Below are positions 7,915-16,389 of a stretch of DNA of 64,000 nt, piece after piece. The translations under genes and the position numbers were made by a program. Position 1 is the stretch's first letter, and every line of letters begins with the position of its first letter. Source of the stretch: Filimonas effusa (GTDB lineage Bacteria > Bacteroidota > Bacteroidia > Chitinophagales > Chitinophagaceae); contig NZ_SDHZ01000001.1 in NCBI RefSeq assembly GCF_004118675.1, positions 1,302,001 to 1,366,000 of the forward strand. Reading direction: 5' to 3'. The notes under the pieces are model-generated. The model was not told where the DNA came from and searched no databases. It worked only from the letters and a program-made list of their open reading frames with translations.

Positions 7915-8907
7915 ATGCACACAACAACGCTTTCTACTGCGGCTAACGGCGCTATTATCACCGATCATCGTCACCAGTTCCTTACAGATGTAATTGAAGG
8001 ATTAAGCAGTAGCCCCAAATGCCTGCATTCAAAATATTTTTATGATGAGCAGGGCGACAAACTTTTCCAACAGATCATGCAATGCCCGGAGTATTATCCT
8101 ACACGTTGTGAAATGGAGATCATACGGCAGCAAAGAGAAGAGATCATTGGATCCGTATTAAAATATCTGCCCCAGTTTGATGTGGTAGAACTTGGCGCTG
8201 GTGATGCTTCAAAGTCGATACACCTGCTTCAGACCGTATGCAACACCTTACCTGATTTCACTTATTACCCTATCGATATTTCCTGGAATATAATACAAGA
8301 CCTCGAGAAACGTCTTCCGGAAGCATTACCCGGTCTCAGGATACATGGCCTGCATGGAGAGTATCTTGAGATGCTGCAACAGACCACCGAATTATCGCAT
8401 CGCAATAAACTGGTTTTGTTCATGGGCGGCAACATCGGCAATTTTGATGCACGGACGGCTGTGAATTTCTGCCGCGAGTTACGCAGGACGATGCGTCCTG
8501 GTGATCTTCTGCTCATTGGCTTTGATCTGAAGAAACATCCACAGGTGATCCTTGATGCCTATAACGACAAACAAGGTCTTACCCGCGATTTTAATATCAA
8601 CCTGTTACACAGGATCAACCGGGAACTGGATGCGGATTTTGATCCTATGTTGTTTCACCACTACCCTACCTATGATCCGGCTACCGGCGCCTGCAAGAGC
8701 TACCTGGTGAGCCTGGAGAAACAGAAAGTATGTATAGGAAAGGAGGCCACTATTACGTTTGAAAAAGACGAATGCATATTTATGGAGGTTGCGCAGAAAT
8801 ATTCTCCCGAGGAAATCCAGCGACTGGCTTTCACGGCAGGTTTTTCGCCTGTTGGAAGCTTTGTGGATGCCAGCGGATGTTTTGCCGATTGTTTATGGCG
8901 GGGGTAG
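7915..8907 (+). CDS. egtD: L-histidine N-alpha-methyltransferase EgtD
   Basis: A SAM-dependent enzyme that trimethylates histidine to hercynine, the first step of ergothioneine synthesis. Visible family motifs are SKYFYDEQGDKLF near the N-terminus, the SAM loop VVELGAGDASKS, YYPIDIS, FMGGNIGNFD, LLIGFDLKKHP, and FMEVAQKYSPEEI near the C-terminus. With the ATG at 7915 the protein has 330 residues, the usual family length. A TTG at 7888 would add nine residues overlapping egtB and looks less likely. No EgtE-type C-S lyase gene is seen in the window, so the last step must be encoded elsewhere. The gene ends 1 bp before the convergent eutC stop, with no terminator between them. Confidence 0.93.
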   Translation: MHTTTLSTAANGAIITDHRHQFLTDVIEGLSSSPKCLHSKYFYDEQGDKLFQQIMQCPEYYPTRCEMEIIRQQREEIIGSVLKYLPQFDVVELGAGDASKSIHLLQTVCNTLPDFTYYPIDISWNIIQDLEKRLPEALPGLRIHGLHGEYLEMLQQTTELSHRNKLVLFMGGNIGNFDARTAVNFCRELRRTMRPGDLLLIGFDLKKHPQVILDAYNDKQGLTRDFNINLLHRINRELDADFDPMLFHHYPTYDPATGACKSYLVSLEKQKVCIGKEATITFEKDECIFMEVAQKYSPEEIQRLAFTAGFSPVGSFVDASGCFADCLWRG

Positions 8908-8908
8908 G

Positions 8909-9688
8909 TCAACTGCCGCTTTCCGGCAATTGCTGCGTGTCTTTGAGCGCCACTCCTGAGATCTGTTTGCGAAAAGCCTCTTTCACCAGATGCAGGAGCC
9001 TGGAAGCGGCATCTTCATAAGACAGGCCCCGGGGGCGAATATTGGAGACACAATTCCGGTTGTCATCGGTAAGACCGGGCTTGGGCGCGTAGGTAAGATA
9101 AGCTCCGAGACTGTCTGCCGCGGTAAGGCCTGGCCGCTCTCCCACCAATAATAAAGACAACCGGGCTTTCAGCAATGCAGCCACCTGGTCGCCGATTGCT
9201 ACACGTCCCTGCCTGACCAATACCAATGGCAACATTGAAAACCCCTCGGCTTTTAACGCGGGCACCAGCAGCCGGAGCAGTGGCGCAGCATGATGTTGCA
9301 CCGCGGTAGCAGATAGCCCGTCAGCTATTACCAAAACAATATCGCCTGCAGGCAGATTTGCATTTTCCAGTAAAGCGGCAGAAGACGAATGCAATAACCT
9401 TCCCTTATCGGGTCGCTGCAGGTATTGGAAACGGTCACTGGCCTGGCTGTTCACTACCCATACAGGATATCCGGATAAAGGTTCCAGTTCTTTGATCATA
9501 ACATCTGTATCCCATGCTGTATGCACCGCATCCCGGGCATGTGCATGGGCCAATCGGAATGCCAGCACTTCGCGCAAGGGAACGGCCACCCCGGTGCGAC
9601 CTAATGCAATACGTGCAGCGGTAAGGCTCTTTAAACCAATCCAGGGATCTTCGCGGATCAGTGGCGTTGGAATTACTGGTTTATCCAT
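8909..9688 (-). CDS. eutC: Ethanolamine ammonia-lyase small subunit
   Basis: 259 residues with typical EutC sequence: the N-terminal segment LKSLTAARIALGRTGVAVP, the core VLVIADGLSATAVQHHA, and a C-terminal NCVSNIRPRGLSYEDAA with the conserved Cys region. With EutB it forms adenosylcobalamin-dependent ethanolamine ammonia-lyase, which converts ethanolamine to acetaldehyde and ammonia. It lies 1 bp downstream of eutB and is the last gene of the three-gene operon. It converges on egtD with a 1-bp gap, so read-through transcripts of the two operons would be antisense to one another. Confidence 0.93.
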   Translation of the reverse strand: MDKPVIPTPLIREDPWIGLKSLTAARIALGRTGVAVPLREVLAFRLAHAHARDAVHTAWDTDVMIKELEPLSGYPVWVVNSQASDRFQYLQRPDKGRLLHSSSAALLENANLPAGDIVLVIADGLSATAVQHHAAPLLRLLVPALKAEGFSMLPLVLVRQGRVAIGDQVAALLKARLSLLLVGERPGLTAADSLGAYLTYAPKPGLTDDNRNCVSNIRPRGLSYEDAASRLLHLVKEAFRKQISGVALKDTQQLPESGS

Positions 9689-9689
9689 T

Positions 9690-11072
9690 TCACCATTGTT
9701 TTATTTGTTCCAATAACCGGGTTGCTATCGCCGGCTGCTGTAACCGGCCTTGCTGATCGATAATACCCTGGCGCAACAGCCATTCTTCAAACTCAGGAGC
9801 AGGACGCAGTCCAAGCATCTTCCGGAGGTATAAGGCATCGTGAAAAGAAGTAGACTGATAATTTAACATGATATCATCTGCCCCGGGAACTCCCATGATA
9901 TAATTACATCCGGCAACCCCCAACAACGTGAGCAGGTTATCCATGTCGTCCTGGTCGGCCTCGGCATGATTGGTATAACAAATATCAACGCCCATAGGCA
10001 ATCCTGCCAGCTTACCGCAGCAATGATCTTCCAGTGCAGCCCGTATGATCTGTTTGCCATCGAAAAGATATTCCGGGCCGATAAAGCCCACTACTGTATT
10101 TACGAGGTGGGGATTGAAATGCCGTGCTACTGCATAAGCCCTTACTTCACAAGTCTGCTGATCGACACCTTCATGTGCATTAGCCGATAAGGCACTTCCC
10201 TGACCAGTTTCAAAATACATGAGGTTATTGCCGATTGTTCCCCTGCGCAAAGACAATGCTGCCTCATAGGCTTCCTGCAGTATAGACAAGCTTACACCAA
10301 AGCTGCTATTGTTTTTTTCTGTTCCGCCTATAGACTGGAAGACCAGGTCTACAGGCTCCTTTCTTTCAATCAGGCCCAGGGTGGTGGTAACATGCGATAG
10401 AACACAGCTTTGCATGGGAATATCGAACTGTTGCCGAAGCTGGTCGAGCAAGCGGAGCAGCAGAGCAGCGGTATCGGGATTATCTGTTGCGGGGTTGATG
10501 CCAATCACTGCATCGCCGCTGCCGTATAACAACCCATCAATGACAGAAGCGGCTATCGCCCGCGGATCGTCGGTAGGACTATTGGGCTGTAACCTAACGG
10601 ACAAACGGCCTTTCAAACCAATAGTATTCCGGAACCTGGTGACCACTTCACATTTGGCGGCCACCTGTATCAGATCCTGGTTACGCATTAGTTTACTTAC
10701 TGCAGCGATCATTTCGGGGGTGATACCCGGCACCAGCCGTTGCAACACATGTGCATCAACATCATCGCTCAGCAGCCAGTCACGCCACTGCCCTACTGTA
10801 AAACTACTTACCGGCGCAAAGGCCAGGGGGTCATGTGAATCTATAATGAGCCTGGTAACTTCGTCCGTTTCATAGGGAATGACCATTTCCTGAAGGAAAT
10901 CCTTCAGCGGCACATCGGCAAGCGCAAGCTGGGCGGCCACCCGTTCTTCGTAGCTTTCTGCCGTTAGTTGTGCCAGCGCATCGCCGGAGCGGAATGGGGA
11001 TGCTTTTGCCAGTAACGTTTTTAGCGTTTGAAAGCGATAATTGTGGTTTCCTATGGAATAATGGTAACTCAT
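9690..11072 (-). CDS. eutB: Ethanolamine ammonia-lyase large subunit
   Basis: 460 residues, the normal length for EutB, the TIM-barrel catalytic subunit that binds ethanolamine and adenosylcobalamin with EutC. Recognisable segments include FRNTIGLKGRLSVRLQPN, DAVIGINPATDNPD, LMYFETGQGSALSANAHEG, and DICYTNHAEADQDDMDNL with the conserved GVAGCNYIMGVPGADDIML block. The gene overlaps the permease gene by 4 bp at its start and is followed by eutC. No EutA reactivating factor, acetaldehyde dehydrogenase or microcompartment shell gene is in the neighbourhood, so this is the minimal non-compartment arrangement. Confidence 0.94.
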   Translation of the reverse strand: MSYHYSIGNHNYRFQTLKTLLAKASPFRSGDALAQLTAESYEERVAAQLALADVPLKDFLQEMVIPYETDEVTRLIIDSHDPLAFAPVSSFTVGQWRDWLLSDDVDAHVLQRLVPGITPEMIAAVSKLMRNQDLIQVAAKCEVVTRFRNTIGLKGRLSVRLQPNSPTDDPRAIAASVIDGLLYGSGDAVIGINPATDNPDTAALLLRLLDQLRQQFDIPMQSCVLSHVTTTLGLIERKEPVDLVFQSIGGTEKNNSSFGVSLSILQEAYEAALSLRRGTIGNNLMYFETGQGSALSANAHEGVDQQTCEVRAYAVARHFNPHLVNTVVGFIGPEYLFDGKQIIRAALEDHCCGKLAGLPMGVDICYTNHAEADQDDMDNLLTLLGVAGCNYIMGVPGADDIMLNYQSTSFHDALYLRKMLGLRPAPEFEEWLLRQGIIDQQGRLQQPAIATRLLEQIKQW

Positions 11073-12370
11073 GATACGGGTATTGGCCGGTGACGGCCTA
11101 TATAAAAAATGATACCTATCAGCGCGAGCCCTATAAAGAACAGCAGGCTCAGCCAGGGATAAAATACGATAATAGTAACACAGGCAAGCACAGAAAGTAA
11201 CAAAGCTATTAATGGCATCCAGGGGTAGAATGGCGCCTTAAAAGGCCGCTCCAATTCCGGCGCTTTTTTACGGAGCACAAAAAGACTGATCATACTTATG
11301 ATATACATTACTACAGCGCCCATTGTTGAAATCACCACCAATTTACTGGTATCAAGCAGCAGCAAAGCGAGAATTCCTGCTGCGCCACCTGCCAGCAGCG
11401 CCCAGTGCGGCGTTTGAAAGCGGCTATTTACCTGCGACAAGATACCAGGGAGATAGTTGCTGCGGCCCAACGCAAATAACTGGCGGGAATAACTAATAAT
11501 AATACTATGGAATGAAGCAATAAGACCAAACAAACCTATTCCGGCAAACAGCCGGGTTATGCTGTTCTCTTTTCCGAGAACAATACCTATCGATTCGGGT
11601 AAGGGATAGTCGATATTGGCAAGCAGGCGCCAGTCGGTAATGCCGCCTGTACAGATCATGACGGCCAGTGCGAGGATCAGCAAGGTTAATATACCGGAGA
11701 TATATCCCCTTGGAATATCCTTTTTTATATCCCTCACTTCTTCCGCCACCATCGCAACTCCTTCGATGCAAACGTACAACCAGATTGCGAAAGGAAGGGC
11801 TGCAAATAAACCAGACCATTTAAGCGGAAAAGCATTATTCATAAAATTGGTGACAGAGAATGCAGGCGCCACAATGCCGAGATACACCAGCAGTTCTGTT
11901 ACCGCCAACAATGTAACTATGAGCGTAAAAAAAGCAGACTCCTTTATACCCAGCAGATTGAGGCCGGTGAAAAGAAAATAACTTCCAATCGCCGTATAAA
12001 TAACGGGAACAGATGGATATAGAAAATGAATGTAGCTACCAAGCGCAAACGCAATAGCCGGTGCTGCAAAAAGGAATTCAATAACCGAAGCATAGCCTGC
12101 TATTAGTCCACCCCAGGGGCCAAGTGCTTTATAAGCGTATGCAAAGGGGCCGCCTGCATCTGGAATGGCGGTGGTGAGCTCGGTAAAGCTGAAGATAAAG
12201 CAGATATACATGACAGTAACAACGAGGGCCGCGATGAGGAAGCCGACAGTACCTGCCGCCCCCCAGCCATAGTTCCAGCCGAAATATTCACCTGATATCA
12301 CAAGGCCAACGGCAATAGCCCAGATATGAACAGGCTTAAGGACCTTTCTCAAAGAAGCAGTATTTCCCAT
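11069..12370 (-). CDS. eat: Ethanolamine permease (APC superfamily)
   Basis: A 433-residue integral membrane protein with about twelve hydrophobic segments and the APC-superfamily start VISGEYFGWNYGWGAAGTVGF, typical of ethanolamine permeases. Pro- and Gly-rich loop motifs such as TTAIPDAGGPFAYAYKALGPWGG support an amino-acid/amine permease. Its position as first gene of an operon with eutB and eutC assigns ethanolamine as the substrate. The eutB start overlaps its stop by 4 bp, consistent with translational coupling. The 400 bp upstream contain no regulator gene. Confidence 0.88.
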   Translation of the reverse strand: MGNTASLRKVLKPVHIWAIAVGLVISGEYFGWNYGWGAAGTVGFLIAALVVTVMYICFIFSFTELTTAIPDAGGPFAYAYKALGPWGGLIAGYASVIEFLFAAPAIAFALGSYIHFLYPSVPVIYTAIGSYFLFTGLNLLGIKESAFFTLIVTLLAVTELLVYLGIVAPAFSVTNFMNNAFPLKWSGLFAALPFAIWLYVCIEGVAMVAEEVRDIKKDIPRGYISGILTLLILALAVMICTGGITDWRLLANIDYPLPESIGIVLGKENSITRLFAGIGLFGLIASFHSIIISYSRQLFALGRSNYLPGILSQVNSRFQTPHWALLAGGAAGILALLLLDTSKLVVISTMGAVVMYIISMISLFVLRKKAPELERPFKAPFYPWMPLIALLLSVLACVTIIVFYPWLSLLFFIGLALIGIIFYIGRHRPIPVS

Positions 12371-12773
12371 ACAAACGATGAAGATAGGTATGTAATATAC
12401 TTATATTTTCATGTATGTGAAAGGGGGAATGGAAAACGGCATGTACACCAATCATGCCCGTTTTCCACAAAATCCTTGGTCATTCTGGGCGGCATATCGC
12501 ATATATGCCCCACACTGGTAGTAGAAACCCGATAACACAAACAGAGATTTGGCAAGTTCAAACATATTGACCATTCTACCCGATTTTGACCAGCAATAGA
12601 AGCTGAATTGTGTTTTCAATTACTTTCAAACTTAAAGCTCACATAAGAACAACCGGACAAAGTATTCAATTGATCTAGCTGTTCACTATCAATATAGCTA
12701 TCCATGTTATTTAAATAAGTTAGTTACCCGTTCGCTAGTCAAAGCCTCCCCATTTTTATAGAAAATTGTATTC
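12371..12773. other. Intergenic region upstream of eat, with imperfect inverted repeat
   Basis: No convincing gene. It should contain the eat promoter. An imperfect inverted repeat (GGAAAACGGCATG at 12431-12443 against CATGCCCGTTTTCC at 12453-12466, one-base bulge) lies 60 to 96 bp upstream of the eat start. It could be a regulator site or a leader hairpin. The part nearer 12773 is AT-rich and merges into the insertion-sequence remnant. Confidence 0.5.
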
Positions 12774-13103
12774 TCAAACAGTCTTTTCACTCATTATTTG
12801 ATATGACACTTCTATGCCTTCTACCATACTTTCCCTCTTAGGAACTATCATGGGGTTAAAACTGGCGTCACGATCTCGGGGAATGCGGATTTCTGACTCC
12901 CTGTAACTGGTTTTGATCTTCTTTTTGCCATAGCCATTACGGGTATTGATGTTCTCAGGCTGCTCGTGCTTATCATAGCCCAGATGGCCATCCAGCTCAC
13001 CCTCAAGCATTTTTTCTATGCCGCGTTTCTGGAGCTGGCTTAAATCTTGTCTGGTCTTAAACTGCTTTAAAAAATCGTCGATTAAAAAGTCTTCTGGTCG
13101 CAT
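12774..13103 (-). pseudogene. Truncated IS256-family transposase (N-terminal fragment)
   Basis: Only 109 residues of a protein that normally has about 400. The N-terminal features are clear: LLEGELDGHLGY-type segment (MLEGELDGHLGYDKHE), NTRNGYGKKKIKTS and IRIPRDRDASFNPMIVPKRE, the usual start of IS256-family (mutator-type) transposases. After IVPKRESMVEGIE the sequence diverges and stops, so the DDE catalytic domain is absent and the element cannot transpose by itself. The matching end repeat is preserved at 13157-13182. The junction at about 12800 marks a deletion or later insertion. Confidence 0.8.
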
Positions 13104-13156
13104 AAACTGTATATCGGTTTAAAAATAAAAAATCAGGATTGAAACCCCGATTTTTC

Positions 13157-13182
13157 ATTTACACAGTTTATGAGATAGTGTC
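13157..13182. mobile_element. Terminal repeat of the IS256-family remnant
   Basis: The sequence ACACAGTTTATGAGATAGTG lies within this stretch, about 55 bp upstream of the transposase start. It has the form of IS256-family ends, in which a GTGTAAA-type segment follows a GACTAT-type outer tip. No matching inverted copy was found on the other side of the truncated gene between 12371 and 12774, which agrees with loss of the far end. Confidence 0.55.
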
Positions 13183-13448
13183 ATTGATTTTAATTTTAAG
13201 CAACCCTACAATTAATCAATCATCTGAAACCAAATTAGATTTGAACCACACTCCATAAATCTCCAACTTAACCTAATCGCTTTTTCCTTTACAATTAACA
13301 ATAGTTGAAACCCTTTTAATATTTTTAATCAGTGGATCAAATCAGTACAGAACAACAGAGTGTAATCTATCCATTTCTGTCCTATATATACCTATCTGCC
13401 CTCCTGTAAGAAGTAACTAATCTATATCCTTTCGCGGCTATAGAAGAA
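13183..13448. other. AT-rich spacer without recognisable genes
   Basis: Together with the 50 bp of insertion-sequence leader before it, this forms a gene-free stretch of about 345 bp between the transposase fragment and the immunity-type gene. I see no open frame of note, no strong hairpin and no tRNA-like fold. Its low GC content matches the neighbouring toxin and immunity DNA rather than the flanking chromosome. Confidence 0.4.
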
Positions 13449-14207
13449 TCAAAACCTCAACAGAATTTCACTCTTGTCCAAAGAATTACGTGATAATTTT
13501 ATCTCCTCGTCACTAAGCTGCCAGATGTATATATCAGGATTTATCGAGAACACCCGCCCCCAGTCTTCGTTTTCTATATGCCACTCTAGAGGCCTCCCAT
13601 CAATCAGAAAGGACAAATGAGCCTTCGACAATAAATTTATATCAAAAACACCTCTAATATACCCTTTTTGTATCAGCTCAGACTTTGTTTGCCAAGCTTT
13701 CAAAGCATTTACTGAGGTGTCAGCTAGTTCCTTATCTTTTACATGCTCAAATGCACCATCTGCATATGCTGTAGCCCATTTAACATTTTCAGTCAAATAT
13801 GCAAACCCATATATCACTTTAAAATGAACATACAATGCATTAACAAAATCGACCAACTTGAAATTCTCATACGATTTTGTAAGTACTATGGTTATCTGAT
13901 TCGGTTTACAAATTTCAAATTGAATACTCAGCCCCTGCTTTTCCTTCCTAGCATCGCCATCCTCAAAAGTTAAATTGACAATCTCATTCCAATTATGCCT
14001 TTTAATCTTTTCCTGAACGCTTTCGAAAGTACCATATATTAGATTATAGTTTTCACTATAAAAACCTAAATATTTAAATACGTTACCTAAACTACTATCA
14101 AAGTAATCAAGAATGAATTGGTAAAGCTGCCCCGTTTTACTCCGATCAAATTCGGAGAAATACAAAACATAGCATCTAACGTCCTTATTTTTCTTTTTAA
14201 AAAACAT
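13449..14207 (-). CDS. Candidate immunity protein of the orphan RHS cassette
   Basis: 252 residues, no family recognised, no signal peptide, acidic and rich in aromatic residues. Its ATG is one base after the TAG stop of the orphan RHS tip, the usual tight toxin-immunity arrangement, and it is AT-rich like many polymorphic immunity genes. I infer that it neutralises the toxin domain encoded immediately upstream; there is no direct sequence evidence for the mechanism. Retention of an intact frame in otherwise decayed DNA suggests selection to keep protection. Confidence 0.55.
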   Translation of the reverse strand: MFFKKKNKDVRCYVLYFSEFDRSKTGQLYQFILDYFDSSLGNVFKYLGFYSENYNLIYGTFESVQEKIKRHNWNEIVNLTFEDGDARKEKQGLSIQFEICKPNQITIVLTKSYENFKLVDFVNALYVHFKVIYGFAYLTENVKWATAYADGAFEHVKDKELADTSVNALKAWQTKSELIQKGYIRGVFDINLLSKAHLSFLIDGRPLEWHIENEDWGRVFSINPDIYIWQLSDEEIKLSRNSLDKSEILLRF

Positions 14208-14208
14208 T

Positions 14209-16026
14209 CTATCTATATAATAAATGAAACAAAATAGGTTTCACGACCTTAACGTCTCCCATTATAGAGTTACGCCTCATAAACCGAAGATTCCTTAACT
14301 TAAGCAATTCCTCAACATCAGTTTTAGACATAACTTCGAAAACCCTTACACTACCATCTTTGAAAAGTACTCCGACATCCGGCCTAGGCCCCCACTTAAA
14401 ATTACCTCCACCTAAAAGCTTTTTATATCCTAGATCAAAAGTAACCCTTTCTACTCTAGGATCCAGCGCATATCGAAATCCAATAAGCCTAGAAGTAAAT
14501 GCGTGGGCAAAAGTACTTGTAGACTGAGCAGATCCTAATGTTTTCGCTAAGGCGACTTTTGCTAAACCTTTCACAACAGCGCCCACCAATAAAAGATCTT
14601 CTGCATTTACAGCCGATGCGCTAGTATAACCACTGACATAAAAATTTCTGGAAAATGCGTAATTCTTAGTGGCGATCGCCAAATTAGTGGCAGCGCCTTC
14701 TGAAAGCCCGTCGCCAACAAAGCGTCCTAACTTACTAAAACCAACGGCCTCTTTATCTTCTTTACTCCAATTATATCCAGCCATGCTTGAATACATTCCA
14801 TTGTAACCCGCTAAGTCCGCTGCTATAGGAGTTAGTACCTTCTGATAATCTTCAGCATTATACCAGCCAGCTTTTGTATTATAATCTTTAGAACCAGCAT
14901 GCCAGAACCAATCTATTTTTGTTGTCTTAGGCGCATTATGCAAACTGGCATAAGTAGTTTCAGAAGTGGTTTGTTGTTCTCCTTCTTTCGTTCCATCTGC
15001 CTTGGGCTTATCTGGAGTATCACCATCTGGATCGTTCAGGATTAATGGGCTGTTGTTAAAAACAGCATATGGGCTTTCATCAACCTTGATAACAGGATCA
15101 ACATTCCATCTCCGGCCTACTCGTGCATCATATTGCCAAAATTCAGCTGTATAACCTTCATCATAAATTTCGTTGGTCCTCTCTTGCCCATTAAACCCAT
15201 ATCTATACATTCCTACATTATAACTCCGCCCCGGCTGTAGCATCCCAAACGGATAATAATCCTGCGCACTCACAACATCAGCGCTATAATACTCTACACT
15301 GCCCCCACTTCCCACCTGTACCTTTCTATCCGACACCGTCGCCAGCACGTTCCCTAAATGGTTGGTTAACTCAAAGAACTTATATCCTCTCGTAAATATA
15401 TAGCTATTTCCTGTACTCAACAGGGGCATTGAAACGGGCGGCGCGCTTGTTGCAGTTCCATTTACCGCGTCAAGGGTCGCTTTGATAATTCCGAGACGGC
15501 TGCTTCCGTACATGTGCAGCTCCGTCTGGGTAAGGTTGCCGTTGTTAAGCGCGGTGTTCCCGGCCTCGTAAACGCTCATGACATTACCCTGGGCATCGCG
15601 GACATAACAGGTTGTGTGAGAACCTATGGTTTTACGGATACGGTTACCGGAAGCGTCGTAAGCATAGTCGATAGTGGTGTTATCAGATTTTACGATGCGG
15701 CTGATTTTGCCGTACACGTTCCATTGGATATCGGTTATCCCGGACTTTATGTCCCTGGTCATGTTGCCGATGGCATCGTAAGTGTAGTTGTTCATGGATT
15801 GCGCATCGATGTCTTCGGTGTAATTATTCTCCGGAACTGTGTCGTGGATGTAGTTGAGCTGGTTATTGCCTGGATTGTAATAGTAGGCCAGCCGATCCAT
15901 TTCCTGCGGTTTGCCGGCGGAGGTGGAGCCGTTGCGCAAATAGGAAGAGATATTGCCGTTGGCATCGTAGGAAATGGATTCCTTGTAGTCGAGTTGTTTT
16001 TCGAGGCAATCGAAATTATTCTTCAA
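14209..16026 (-). CDS. Orphan RHS C-terminal tip with variable toxin domain
   Basis: 605 residues that begin inside an RHS/YD-repeat region. There is no signal peptide, and the only start is a TTG preceded closely by an in-frame TAA, so it is probably not expressed as it stands. The first ~230 residues match the main RHS protein near its residue 2352 onward almost exactly. An RHS core follows (QYDARVGRRWNVDP, LILNDPDGD). The final ~250 residues differ completely. The extreme C-terminus contains RPDVGVLFKDGSVRVFEVMS (D550, E564, K568), tentatively a PD-(D/E)XK-type nuclease. An immunity-type gene follows after one base. I interpret it as a displaced silent toxin module that could replace the active tip by recombination. 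Confidence 0.75.
   Translation of the reverse strand: MKNNFDCLEKQLDYKESISYDANGNISSYLRNGSTSAGKPQEMDRLAYYYNPGNNQLNYIHDTVPENNYTEDIDAQSMNNYTYDAIGNMTRDIKSGITDIQWNVYGKISRIVKSDNTTIDYAYDASGNRIRKTIGSHTTCYVRDAQGNVMSVYEAGNTALNNGNLTQTELHMYGSSRLGIIKATLDAVNGTATSAPPVSMPLLSTGNSYIFTRGYKFFELTNHLGNVLATVSDRKVQVGSGGSVEYYSADVVSAQDYYPFGMLQPGRSYNVGMYRYGFNGQERTNEIYDEGYTAEFWQYDARVGRRWNVDPVIKVDESPYAVFNNSPLILNDPDGDTPDKPKADGTKEGEQQTTSETTYASLHNAPKTTKIDWFWHAGSKDYNTKAGWYNAEDYQKVLTPIAADLAGYNGMYSSMAGYNWSKEDKEAVGFSKLGRFVGDGLSEGAATNLAIATKNYAFSRNFYVSGYTSASAVNAEDLLLVGAVVKGLAKVALAKTLGSAQSTSTFAHAFTSRLIGFRYALDPRVERVTFDLGYKKLLGGGNFKWGPRPDVGVLFKDGSVRVFEVMSKTDVEELLKLRNLRFMRRNSIMGDVKVVKPILFHLLYR
15324..16007. repeat. Copy A of RHS recombination-homology segment
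   Basis: About 684 bp almost identical to 20135-20818 at a constant offset of 4811 bp, with no insertions or deletions. I counted roughly 14 mismatches by eye, clustered at the toxin-proximal end and around 15612-15622. Homology ends abruptly at 16007, where the orphan loses all upstream RHS coding sequence. It is a direct repeat in the same orientation as copy B. Confidence 0.9.
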
Positions 16027-16389
16027 TCTAATTTACCAACTGAAAGGTGCTGTTAAAGATGCAGTATGATTCAATCTAATCCCTATTGGCAAAGGAATCC
16101 AGGCGAAATGCCCTGATAAACACAGGGAAACAGTCCACTAGTCATTTATGAACTCACTCTAGTACATCCTCGTTTTACTAGCACTCTTATATTGTCGGTA
16201 GTCAATGGAATTACCATTTAAAAGAAAAAGGAGCCACTATAACAGTAACTCCTTCTGTCTTTAATATCACTTTCAGATTTAATAATAGATCACACTTTTG
16301 TTTCAGCCATTGCTATGCCTGGTTGTTTTAAAAATGCCCTTTCTGCTCTCCCTTTTACCATCACAGGGAGGGCTAGGGAGGGTTTATTT
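16027..16389. other. Spacer with four-tract G-rich motif
   Basis: A non-coding stretch between the vapE-type gene and the orphan RHS tip. An imperfect hairpin at 16228-16254 (AAGGAG/CTCCTT ends) might terminate vapE transcription. At 16366-16382 the (+) strand reads GGG A GGG CTA GGG A GGG, which fits the four-tract rule for a G-quadruplex, 7 bp past the vapE stop. No open frame of interest is seen. Confidence 0.55.

Noticed and set aside
15514-16056. Open (+) frame of 180 residues, repeated almost identically at 20325-20873
   Set aside because: It is antisense to the duplicated RHS segment. The two copies look alike only because the coding strand is duplicated, and the translated sequence has no protein-like domain pattern.
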